From the NCBI GenBank assembly GCA_947247005.1, contig OX365955.1:23417322-23481321 (forward strand): a DNA stretch of 64,000 bases, in the 5' to 3' direction. The DNA is from Spisula solida (taxonomy: Eukaryota > Mollusca > Bivalvia > Venerida > Mactridae). Positions 23,406-36,000 of the stretch are shown piece by piece (the first letter of the stretch is position 1; the number at the start of each line of letters is the position of its first letter). Both the position numbers and the translations under genes were made by a program. Below the pieces are notes generated by a model. It searched no databases. It saw only the letters and a program-made list of their open reading frames with translations, and was not told where the DNA came from.

Positions 23406-23625
23406 CTCGACCTTCTATGCAAGCATAGTTAAATAGCTGATACCTTGTCTATATTTATAATCTCGGTTGTATGTTTCTCCATTGAAGAGCATCACAAAGA
23501 CGCCCGATGTGTAACATATACACAAATCTAAACGATCGATAGTGCACAATTTACCTGCGGAAATTGATATACGAAACACACGGGCCTTGTAATATATGCA
23601 TGCTTAAAGGTAAGGATCACGTCAA
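23406..23625 (+). repeat. Dispersed repeat pair, copy 1
   Basis: Shares AGCTGAT, TGTCTATATTTATAA, ACACAAATCTAAA and CCTTGTAATATAT in order with 62470-62692. No inverted ends were seen. Confidence 0.75.
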
Positions 23626-24089
23626 TAGCTTCGTTATATATCGAATCAAAAAGATAAGTATATGGATGAAGAGTCAGAGTTCCTATCCAAAGCATTCGAA
23701 CAACTCGCTGAAACAAGGGAAGTAACTCGCAAAGTCTTTATCTTCTAACAGAACATTGTTTATTTGTCGCTATCATATGAAGAACTACAGCAATTAAAAT
23801 AACATTTTACCTGCATGCTGTTTGACTAGGGTAAATATACTTACTCAAAACGTGCTCAAAACTCTAATGCAGTGGGTCCAATGACTTGAATACATGTTTG
23901 GTACTGGGGCATCTTCTGTATCATGCACTCCCCAAAACTAAAGTGACTAACCTCTTCTGGGAGCCTCGCCCATATGGATTTTCAGTGGCGAGGATAAATA
24001 AAAGCAAATAAACCAAATACTGTATAATTATGTTTTTGTATTCAGTTGCCAAGTTCTGGAAAGAGTTCGCTTGGGTAGGCAGTGGCTTA

Positions 24090-24240
24090 TTTAAGAAATA
24101 AAAATCTGTTCGCGTATATTGTCGGTGAATAAAACATGGGCAGGAGCTTAGCACTCGTGATTTAATTTTGCCGCATCCGAACGAGTGCCCGTGTTTTATT
24201 CACCGACAAAATACAAGAACAGAGTTTTTATTTCGATTCT
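24090..24240. mobile_element. Large hairpin / foldback element
   Basis: GTCGGTGAATAAAACATGGG pairs with CCCGTGTTTTATTCACCGAC; pairing extends outward through AAATAAAAAT and inward through GCACTCGT/ACGAGTGC. Arms are about 65 bases with a loop of about 25. Confidence 0.85.
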
Positions 24241-25863
24241 AAATACGATAATATCCCGCACTATTTAACTGCGCGCATTCCATTTTCACCCATTTGACAT
24301 TGGACATAATTCCACGCTGAAATTGAGTGGCTTATTAGCTGGTACAATTACCTCCCTCGTTAATGAAAACGATCTACGTAATTTTCTGAAGGAAATAACA
24401 CATTTTAAACATTGAAACAATTTTAATAACACGAGTATAGGGTATCCATTTCATGAAAAGAAAAATATAATTGAATTATCAGAAGTTTTAATGAAATTTA
24501 GTTTCGAGAGTATATTGGATTTTCTAAAAATAGATGCGTCATAGCTGTAACACTGGATTCTCGTGCAACTTGCCTTGCCATCGCGACTCGTAGAAGATTT
24601 ACTATAAAGTTTACGTTCATTCATTCATAAATATGTCACGTGATACGGGGCGTAAAGAGTAACAGCCAATTTGAGAGGTATGTTTTATGGGGGTAATAAA
24701 ACATGCTCTTGTTTGCACTATGTTTATAGGATTAATCCGCGGATCGTGTTAGAATTGTACTTAGTTGTTTACCACCGGGTTATTCTGGTTCTTGTTACAC
24801 ACTCCGGCTTTATACACAGACGTATGTTAAATAGCAACAACAACATTTTTATACGAATTTATTAAGTTTAATTGAAGCAACAAAACAATTGATGTAAATC
24901 TTTATTTCTCAGTTTTCAGCATAACACCGTATTGAAGTTCATAGTTTAATCTAGAAACAAAGTTACATTGCAGTTTGAAATAGCAGAAAAAGTTCAACAA
25001 ACAACAGAACAAAAATTAACAAAATATATTCCCATTTAACAATCGATGCAGTTAAAGTCGTTCTTTGAATATTGATCGATAGTTTTGACTTTCAATATGA
25101 GTTTTTACTGTAGTTCCCTCAAAATGAACGAATTGTAATATTTTTGTAAAAATGGTACCTTATATATATACATGTACTAGTTACAGACATTTACCCAACA
25201 TGCCAACTTATAAGCGGAACTTGTTTAAACGATGGCCTGCAAAAATCCTAATCCGGTGCGACTTATCATCTATGTTGCCTTGTAGGAGGGTATATAAAAT
25301 ATAGCGCACCACTTAACTGTGGAACGTTTAATAGTCTAAAAATTAACTACATAATTGGAAAGAGACAACACTGCCACATTCAAATTGAATACCTGTACTA
25401 TGCATCATTTCAGTAATATACAAATATCAAATATATCAAATAATTATTTATAGAAAATAAATACTTTTGAGTCGTACACTGTAAAACAATATACGCGTTA
25501 ACTGACCCCTGACAGGAAATACGTTTTATACCGATCCCTCGTAATAATAGGTGATGCGTGCTAATTATGAATTGAGGTCAGGGGTCAGTCGCCATTGTTT
25601 TACAAGAACGACAAGACGCTTTTTGTTTATGATTGAAAGTCTTCGATTGTGTTGAAGGTTTGCAGTTTCAGATAAGTATTTTACTGCAATATTGTATATT
25701 ATATATTGGTTTATGCACTTAGCTAAGTGTTGTAATTGTGTAGCGTCTAGTTAACCCGAGAAGATGATAAACGAGTTTTGATAGGCAAGCCAACCAATAC
25801 TGAAAATACACGTTTAAAATATTGTTATAAAGTATCCATTATAGGGGATCACAATACTGTACA
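24241..25863. other. No gene recognised
   Basis: AT-rich; includes an inverted pair CTGACCCCTGAC/GTCAGGGGTCAG at about 25502-25592. Confidence 0.6.
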
Positions 25864-25967
25864 TGTATGTTGACAAATCATTTTGGTTCTCCATATTCAC
25901 GGTCTAATGAATAAGACCTCATTAGGTCGAAATATTGAGATACCGAGTGATTTGTCAACATACATAA
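25864..25967. mobile_element. 104-bp foldback element
   Basis: TGTATGTTGACAAATCA at the left is exactly inverted at the right (TGATTTGTCAACATACA), with partial pairing inside (GACCTCATTAGGTC). Confidence 0.75.
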
Positions 25968-26370
25968 ACATTTCAACTATTAAATCTGAGTTTAAACTAT
26001 AGTTCTGATAAATATATTAAATGTATAATGTTTGCATAACTATTCTTGAAAAATATAAGAATCTTCAAAGTCAGAAAAAGGCAACACACTAAGCACACAC
26101 GACTCACTGAATGAAATTATTGAAATTGTTCAAACATATATGAAACACTCCGTACTAGATATATGAAATATGCAACAGTAAAAAATGACAAAATGACGAT
26201 GACGTCACTTGCTAATGACGCACTTCCTTTGCTCAAAACATATAATTAAATAGGACAGGGAGGGCAGCACTAAACAGAAACAGTAGAACACGAAATGCAC
26301 AAATGAACAGTATACAAATTTCTAGCTCTGCCAGAAAGTGCCGAACAAAATGGCGAATACTGAGATTTGA

Positions 26371-26376
26371 TTTATT
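26371..26376 (-). promoter_or_regulatory. Candidate polyadenylation signal of the PARP14-like gene
   Basis: TTTATT on the plus strand reads AATAAA on the gene strand, about 345 bases after the stop at 26720. It is one of few such hexamers downstream; untested. Confidence 0.35.
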
Positions 26377-26719
26377 TTGACCTAAATACCGGCAGCTTAT
26401 TGTATTGTTTGAAATAACGATTATATCTGAAATCAGTCGAGTGTAGACACAATTTGCTCATGTCTAGATGTCAAAAAAGTTAAGAAATTTCTTGACGTCA
26501 CTACGTGGATTTTCCTTCAAATCGAGTAATAAAAACACCGATTTTTCTATGTGAAGTCTTTTGGCTCCCTAGCGTTTCTATTTGCAGAAATCCCATGATG
26601 TTCATGTATAAAACGTTTATACTATGTAATTATGACGCCCCCAACACCTAATGAGTCGATCCATATACATGTTTTTATAAAATGTATGCACACAATATGA
26701 ATATAAGTAATGTCTATGA

Positions 26720-29700
26720 TTATGTTTTGAAATATATAATGTATTCCGGATAAGCCTGTGTATCTTTGAAGATCACAAACTCTTTTGGATTATTGGCGTC
26801 GTCACACGTAGAATCATATCTGGAAATATAAAGAAAGAACAATTTTAATGTATCAGAACTGTTGGTAAAATGAGAATAAAATTCCATTTAGTATATATTC
26901 ATATATTTAAGGTGGATTGTGAAACAAGTTAATCGCTATCGACACAGCATAGCCATCGCCATGAGAGAATGAGATAAGACAAACCAGTTTGTCAACCCAA
27001 ACAGGAAATACAAGTATCAACTTTATTTCGAACTTTGTACGAAGCGGTCATAGTACGAATAACTGACCCCGTACTTAACCAGAGACTCTTCTTTAGCATT
27101 CTAACAAACCAACACTAGTAATAAATTTCCCTGCAATACCTAATACCATACAACATTATTACACAATTCAGCGTTCTATGAGTTTCTCAAACTGATGGGG
27201 GTACTATCATACCTATCAACGGTTGACCCTGGCAGACATGGCGCAAATCTGTCAGTATATCCTCTATCAACTCGTATGGTTTGGCCAGTAAGAACTTTTG
27301 CTTGGTAAATTCTCCTGATTCCATTTTTATCAGCTGGTGAATATGCATCCTGCAAGGAATATTCTGAGTTGACAGCAAAATACACTCCATGACCGTACCA
27401 TACGTTACCACCTGGAACAAAATAGCAACAAGATGATAGAAAGTCGGACAGGGAAGACAGCACTCAACTTAACCAGCCGAGCACTGAAAACATAAAAACA
27501 TCACATACCACAATGCCCAACACAACCGAACGAGAAAATGAACAGCACAAGTCCCAACCGTCAAAATAGTGTATGATCTAGTTACAACATAAACATCGGA
27601 AGTCCATGGTGCGGTGTTTTCTGATTAATTATTATCTTTTTGTTGACAACCAATTAAAAGCATGTCTGCGGCTACAGGGTTATAAACATCGCAGTGTTGT
27701 AACACTCACTTACACTTTTGTTGAACCAAATCGACACATGAAAGAACTATTTTGTTTCATATAATATTATAGTCGAACACTTTTGACCTGTCGCTAATTA
27801 ATCCTCGTGTGTTTTCGTTTTTGTGCAGTAAGACTGTTTTGATGAGTTAAAATAACAACTCTGATTGGACAACGGATAAGCAAGGATATTCATAGATGAC
27901 ATGTTAAAAGTGACAGGCAATAATACATTATTCTTGTTTATGTTTATGTTTGCCCACGTGACTTGTATTTGTAATGTGTGTGGTCTTTTTGTGTCTTTCG
28001 TATCCCAGCTATTTCTGTTGAATACTAGTAATGCCTTCACTGTCCGATTAGTTGTTTTCCAAAGTGTATGAAACTGTGTATCGGTGCTATAACAAGGGTG
28101 CCTATTCGAAATAAGGGCTAGACGCACTCCTGCAGCGCCGGACATGTCTGTATCTAAGGTATCTCTCTCTTCAGGCGCTTTCTCTCAGCCTGTCTCTCTA
28201 TAAGATCATACTGTTTCTGCACTGGTAAAGGATGCACATTTGCCCTTTTGGCTGCAACACTATACATGTAAAGCGCACTTGAACGCGTGTTCGCATGTAA
28301 AGGGTGCTGTATAAATCTGGACTGGTATTCACAAAGCATCTAAGTTGAAAACTTAAATATTTTGACTTAAGTTAAAAAATAGTATTGCATATATCGTGCA
28401 CAAATTGAAGATTAACCTATGTTTCTTAGTGATTATAGTAGCTCTTAACATAATGATTTAAACCTATGCAAAAAATCAATAATCTTGATTGTCATGTTAG
28501 GCTGACATACTTTAGAAATTTTCGTGTTTTTAAGAAAAATCTAAGTTTTCTACTAAGATGCTTTATGAATACCAGCCTAGGTATATTTATTGTTTTATTT
28601 ATGAAACACGTATGAATATTTCTCAAATAGAATATAAACAAAAACATCATTTAAAGCCACATTATCTTTCCCAAGACCTTTTGTTCCGACCATCCAGTAA
28701 ATATACTAATTACAAGGAGTTAGGATATATTCACAAATGACCAATAATTGACGACAGAATGTTGAATATATCTGTCGAAATAGTATGCCAAAAATGACAT
28801 TTAAGTAAAATGTATGAATGACAAAGTACTAATTTTGCAAGAGTTGCTTCCCTTAGATTACAAATTGTGCATATTTGTTGTATACAATTCATTATTTGTA
28901 CACAAACCGACAGGAGGTTGTATTTTGTTTTCTTCCATCTTGTTGTGTTTTCCACCTTTGGGACTCAACTAAGGTGTTCAAATTCCATGACTCTTCAAAT
29001 AGGTAACCAAGTTATTGCTTTTTGAAAATAGCCGTTTAAGGCCAAATGTGACTTTAACAGCAACATAAATCTTCATCATAAAGGGATTACAACCAATATG
29101 TACACAGCACTTACTGAATGTATTTCCCGAATAGCTTCTGTTGAATCCGTTCAGATTGATTGATTTCTCCGAATCTTCTTTGATACCATGCCAAAGTTCC
29201 CTTTCGACACCTGCTCCTAAGCTTTTATGGGTGGCTTGTAGTTGTGCTTTCATCGTTTGGTATTGTTGGTACAGAGACAGGTTTTGTATTCTTTGTATCT
29301 ATAATAGGTTATGCATAGTTGAGCAATTGTTGCGATAGAGATAAACCCGACCAATCCAAACATAAATCGCTGGCTTAGAATGAGAAGGTCGCAAGACGCG
29401 AATGTCGTAAGTACAACTTACGACCTTATACGACTCATGCATATTTGAAATTTGCGTCAAAAGGCGCTGCTTATGAGCCTATTTTCATGAAAATAGGAAC
29501 AGGTCATGTTGACCAAACTGAAGTTGGAAAAGCTTGTAATTAAGTAGTTTTCAGACAGTTTTTCTTGTTTTCTCAAAATATAGATTTTGTACTTACGACT
29601 TTTTTTTCATTCTAAGCCAGCGAAATGTTTGTACGCAATTATTCCTATAGGTTTGTTTCATAGGTCAATTATATTGAACTATAAAAATTTAACAATGTAA

Positions 29701-30012
29701 TAAATAAATTATATCAATAAGCAAATAAGCACATAATATATCGAAATAAGCTATATATTCTACCGAATTATATTACAATACACATTTGTACCTTAAAAGC
29801 AAGTACGTTTCTTTCGACATTTCGCGTGTTTTGAAATTTTGGGATAATTATTGACGGTACCTCTGTTACTGTTTGTATATTAACTGTTCCACTAGTCTTC
29901 TTTACAGCAGCTTCAACTTGTTGATATTCAGCATCGTTAGGGTCCAGTTTTATTTCCTTCAGAATGTCATTTCCCATCGGTTCCCAATGACCTGGTAACG
30001 CTTTTAGTCCGC
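26720..30012 (-). CDS. PARP14-like: PARP14-like exons 25-28: ART catalytic domain and stop
   Basis: Exons are 29792-30012, 29115-29298, 27213-27411 and 26720-26819. Exon 25 gives LPGHWEPMGND and the regulatory-side helix; exon 26 starts IQRIQNLSLYQQYQ and contains the NAD-binding ELWHGIKED and GFNRSYSG; exon 27 has NVWYGHGVYFAVNSEYS and RIYQAKVLTGQT; exon 28 ends YDSTCDD, FVIFKDTQAYPEYIIYFKT and TAA at 26720-26722. The catalytic H (WHG) and Y (VYFA) are present. The third triad position is isoleucine rather than glutamate, the pattern of mono-ADP-ribosyltransferases. The loop after FNRSYSG (NTFSGNVWYG) is a little longer than usual. A minus-strand AATAAA lies at 26371-26376. Confidence 0.93.
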
Positions 30013-33000
30013 CTGAAAAGAAATCAGTATCTCTTAACACGACAATTTATGACTTCATAGTATGATCTAAAAAAATGTTGATCAATTGTATTTACCTGAT
30101 TTCCTTACTTTTTATCTAGTAGGCTTTTCGAATACGTTTGTATCGGGAAATGTTATAATAACGCAGATAGTATACTAAAATGACACGTATAAAGGGCCAA
30201 TAATACCAAATAAGCTCACAGAAACCAATTTTTAGGTTACTGTTACTTGAGAATCTGGTAATATATTTATTCATAAATATTGGAACCGGATTCAAAATTT
30301 TCGGAAATATTTCATGACCAAGTGAATGATTATTTTGTTGTGTACCTTCAGTAAAGTCTTTACGTATCATTTTAACTGATGTTTTGTCCTTGATGGTTTT
30401 TTGGTCTTTGTCATCTTTTTCATATTCAACCATATCATTAAAATCAGCTACATACATCTTATCGTCACTATCACGGAACACCTTGTCTTTAGCTAAATAT
30501 AGAATCAACCATCAACAATAATAAAAAATATATAAAATTTCCAATGGTCGACCAAAATCAATCAAAACTCTAAACTAGTAATTTGGACGGGGCTAATTTC
30601 ACGCACATCTAGTGATTTGTATACTGTTATTTTGCCTTTCGTATTCTGGGTCTCTGTCAGATCTGTTGTTATTTTCAAAAATGTACAATAGACAAAGTAC
30701 AATACCTAACACGCATCAACAATGAGGAAAAACATTTTGTAAACATTTGAATGTAACATAAACGATTTTCTGCCACATTCTTAATTGAAAGGCTATAGAA
30801 GCATCGCATAACGTCATTGAATAATGGGTAACCGCAAAATATTGCGTCAAATGACTTACATTGAGTTGAAAATGCTCCTTCTAACACGAACATAATGCTC
30901 TTAGGATATGGGACCCATATCTTTCCCCTGTCTTCTGTGTAGTACCATTCAATATGCTGTATTTGATAGAATTAGTTAAACAGGTTAACGTAGCAACACA
31001 AGCAATATGAATATAATGAAACATACATAACTATATACGTACAGTGTAATAGAAACTATACTGAGCGTCAAAAGTTCCGCAAAATTGTCTTTTTTATAAG
31101 AACCGCAAACTAGTTTATGCTGATACAACTACACATGTGTACATTGATATATAACCGATATAAATTCATAAGAATTATCAAATTTAAGAAATGTATTTAT
31201 CCATATGAACACCGAATATGACTTAACTCAACATTTCAAAAATACACATTACACATAGCAAAATGGTCTCATCAGATTGTCATGGAATGAAATGGATTGT
31301 TATGCCATATATTTTAGCTACAAATGCTGAAAATTTCAGCGAAATGTAATGGATATTGGCCGAGTTATGGGTAAATACATACATGCTATGTATATATAAG
31401 CTATGTAAATGAAAGTGTTGCGTTTTCAAAGCCGCTCAGTCACGGTGTATGATCAAATCTACATTGTTGGTACAAAAGTCGCGTTTTTATCTCACTTGTT
31501 CGTACAAGCACCTAACTTTTCCTATTGAACTTGTACGAACAGCATAAATTGACGATGTAGTGAACTTTTTGATATCCATTTACTCATAGATTTGGCTATA
31601 TTTCATAACTGGAATGGTTTTACGGAACCTCTCGAAGATGTAAAAATGTAATGCGCTCAAAATTAAGTCGAAGTTTGCATCCGATGTATGAAAAGGAAGG
31701 AACCTCCTGTTTCGTATCGCAGTAAAAAAAGTTGACACGTGTATTGAAAAAGTGTTTGAAGAACGAATCCTATTATTGTTTGTATTGTTCTGATGTTCAA
31801 TTTATACTGTAATAAAACTTTGATATTGGGATAATCACAAAAGGCGGAAATAACCTTCGAACATGAAAATACCTTGCATTAATTAACTTATAGTAAGTCA
31901 CCTATATTGTTTGTATAAAGGCACCTACATTATGTCAAAATTTGTACTTCTGGCCGTCTCTGGCTGAATATAATTCGCCCAAATGGTCTAGATCTTTCAT
32001 TTGTCAGCATCCGATATAAGTTAGGCCAGAACTTGGTAACGTCATGATTTCGCACGTGCTTAAGTGCTATGCACTAATCAAATTTTTGTTTTTCCCTTTC
32101 CAAAGCCCCCGCACTGCCATTTGAGTGTGGGGCTTTTTGTTTCACCTCAGAATAGCGGGGAAATATAGCCGTGACTATATCCGTGATTTTACCGACTTTA
32201 TTGCAGGAGCATAGCCGGGCGATCTTCGTACTTTGACCAACAGTAATTCATCTGCGATGTTTGCATACATCCAAAGATCAAGTAGAATTACACATACATA
32301 TATTTAATGTAGGTTTTCACTGGTCTGAAATTAAGGGGAGTGACAATTTCGGTGGGTTGACCAACTGTATGGCCCTGGGGCAGGGGTTTTACCATGGATT
32401 TGAAAAAAATAGTCAAATTTCCCGCATTTTCACACGTGGTTCAATTGACTGGTGCATTACATTTCACGCATCAAGTTTGTAGCTGCGTTTGAAGTTACTA
32501 CATCTTCATGTACGATGTATGTTGACCTAGCATATAGCTCCCCTCCCTTCAAATACCGCTCCTCGTACGAATCCTTGCTACTGCGAGATTAATTTGAACG
32601 AAAGTATGTGCTATTTATTTTGCAAATGTCGGCCTGAATGATCGTTTTCTGTTTGAATTTTAAGACACCGTCGTCGTGTCAGACGTTTGGAGGATGCACC
32701 GAGAATTTTCTTTTTGATAAATCAATATTTCAGTGACCCGTCACACCTGAGTCCGGAGTAAGTCCACGGTGTCCCTAACGCGACCCTGTGGTCTATGCTG
32801 CATAACACGACGTGGACCTGTAACCAATGCATGGCATGCTTTGAATACAGCTCCCTTTTAACAGAGAAGTGCTAACCGTTTGGATACAGCTACTTGGAAA
32901 GCAATATTGTAAATGAGTCATAATCGGTGTGACAGCACGGCTTCAGTGCATTGGCTCTGAATAATACATTACGCAACTTTTCTAAATATGCACGATTGCC

Positions 33001-36000
33001 ATTTCTGTCACTATTTGGCATATTGAAGGAACAGTGTATTACCTAATCATGGCGTAAAATATTGATAACTATTTCAACAAGTACAGAACTGGATTCCATT
33101 GCTTTATATTGTAAATAACTTGACCCTGGACTCCAAAAGTCACGACGTCTGCAATAAAGCATATGTCTGCCTTCTATGCATTGATTCTGTAGAAAATGTA
33201 AGGTCTGGTTATACGAATTGTCTCAGTTCGTTCTCATGGACAAAATATACTGCCTAATGACTGCCTCAGGTATAGCTGAGCACTTCTATTCCAGTGCGCT
33301 ATAAATTTCATTATTACGTGTACTACCTAAGTCCTTTGGTTTCTCAGCCAGACCTTACATTTCCAATAGGGTTTTAGCCCCCAGACTAAAAACACCATGT
33401 CAAAGTTTGTTATCCACAGATCTATTAAGCAAAACTCCAATTTGCATAACCAGACCTTACATTTTCTACAGTGTTTAGGCCCCGATACTTAAAGCACTAA
33501 GCCGATTGTCATCAGCAGATTTATTACGTTGCTGAATGACAACATGATTGAGATCCTGACGATGATTATTAGCGAAATTCATATTGTCAATTTTTCTGAT
33601 GGCTGATGGAAACCGCTGAATGTCACCGAAGTCGCAGCTTTACGTCAATCGATTTCGTATTTTTGCATATGAAGACCTTAAACACTTCGGAACTGCTCGA
33701 AGATCTGGCAGTTTCTAAATTATGCTTCGGCAACGGAAATTGGTGCTTATGCATGTCATCTCAATGAATATTTTTACGTAATTAGCAACAAGCAGTTTCA
33801 ACTTTTAAAGTGATCATAATTTCGTCGGAATGAGCCGGAATGCCGTAGGAATAGCAATTCGAGGTGTATTCCTTCATGATCGAAATGCATTCGAGACATT
33901 CTGTCTGCATGCTGAGTCAATTCGTAGTGCATTCGATATAGTCCGGCCCATTCCTGTGTCCACTTCGAATGTTTTGCGCATGTTCAAAACTTTCTAGATA
34001 CATTCGAAGTCGGATGGAATATCGAACGGCTACCGAAGTGTATTCTTCCGGCATTCTGATTACATTTTAAATATTCTTACAGCATTCTGACTATATTCGA
34101 AACATTACTTAAAGCCATTATAGGTACTGATATTAAACACACTACCCGTGCACAACCCGTGCATAATCCCGTGCAAAACGGTCCGATGCTTGTGTTTACC
34201 GTATTTTGAAAACATATGCGTGCACGATCTCCGCTATCATTCCAGGCGGACTCGAATGTTTATTCTTTCTTCATTCGACTCATTCGGGCGCATTCCGGCT
34301 GATTCGAGAGTCGTGTGATTGGGGTATAACCATCCTATACTGAAACGAATAGCTAGTGTATGCTTAGAAAATCCATGTACTAGTAGTTGCTGAATACGTT
34401 ATAAGTGACTTAGTGATGCTGAAAATAACGGAGGTGCCCTAGTTTTGTGCTATACGTAAAACATAGGTGCTTTATATTTTGATAAAATCGTGTTTTAAGA
34501 GGAGATAATGATTTAAGATGATGATTTCTTTTCTTTTTCTGTCTCAATAGATAGAAAACCGATTATATAGGTAAAAACTATGCACAAAACATCACAAGTT
34601 TTAAAAATAATAACCCTTATTGTGCGGAAACTGCTGAAGCTTTTCATTTTGTTTTCATGCAGATGGAAGCTTAAACGTTTCTAATGTTCCGTGGTAACAT
34701 TAGTTAAATCATCTAAAGTCTCTGAAGTAGAACTTTTTGAATTTTCCGTGACCTCATACGTGTGTTTTTCGTTTTTTTGTACGTAAAAGTTCGTTGCTTA
34801 TACCAAAAAGTGAAGGCAACGCCAGTTTTGTACCAACAATGTAGGTTTGATCATGCACCGTGTCAGTGTATGATTGATGTAGCATACCATCACGTAAGTC
34901 ACTTACATGCGGTGTATTCAATTTGACTATAACGACAAGATACGGATGACCAGGCAAAGTCACCTGAAAAGTGACCATATGTAGAAACAGACAAATGTAA
35001 ACAAAACCCATCATGAGTTAATACATAATTTGTACCTGATAGACAAGCCGACCAATGCCTTCATTACTTTTAGCTTGTCGAAGATCACGGATAAATGTTA
35101 GTATCTGTTGATAGCAGTCCATTACAACTGTTCCAAATCCACGGACGAATATTTTCTTTGCCTTTTCATCCAAAACGACCTTGACTTTGTAACTTTCACC
35201 ATAGTCCAATACGCGTTGCTATAAATAGAAATAATGAAATATAAGGAACAAATATAACCCATGAATACTATGTCTATATGTTGGATTCATTCGCAAAAAT
35301 AATTAAGCAGCTATAGCAAAGTACCACATATAGTTTATACTCTTATTATTGACGTTTCGGCATATGCCTTTTTTCAAAATATAAAACAATGATTTTCCAC
35401 TACATATTTCGTGCATACATGTCAACCATTTTGAAACTAAAATGGTTGACTAATTTCAAAACCTATAAACTATAACTGCTATTTATTCACAATTCCTGAT
35501 GGAATAAATCAATATAGCAAAGTAAGTTTAGTTACTAGTAATTAAGAATTTCGAAATTTAATCTGATTATGATTATGCCATATCTGACTCAAAATGCAAT
35601 CAAACGACATAACATTACCTAGGGATATATGAACAAGGCAAATAAATGAAAGGGATGTAGTGCAATAAGTCAAGGCTATATACCCCAATGGGTTTGAAGA
35701 AGATGGATGAGAGTGAGGTAAGTGATCTATTTAAGTAATCCGTAAAACTATGATGAAAAATTGGACGGCAACACGCAACAGAAAAAGCCGAGCACAGAAA
35801 ACAGAAATAACGCTTACCTTACCACAAGCAAATGACACAAGGTTCAAAGGTGCAACACAAACCGAACGAGAAAAGATGAAACCAAACCGCTGAAAATCCT
35901 AGTTTCAGCCGCCAAAAAGTTGAGAGTTCTATTTTCTGTTGTCAAAAGATGAAGACAGAATGTTCTAGTTTAAGCTGTCCAAAACAATACACGAAAAGAG

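Larger units (their letters stand above)
30957..35035 (-). other. Largest PARP14-like intron (exons 22 to 23)
   Basis: Four kilobases between a CAG donor side at 35036 and the WWE acceptor. It contains the inverted-repeat elements at 33187-33471 and 33824-34308, the optional exon at 34907-34963, and a 73-codon plus-strand frame near 32300 that is not recognised. Confidence 0.7.
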
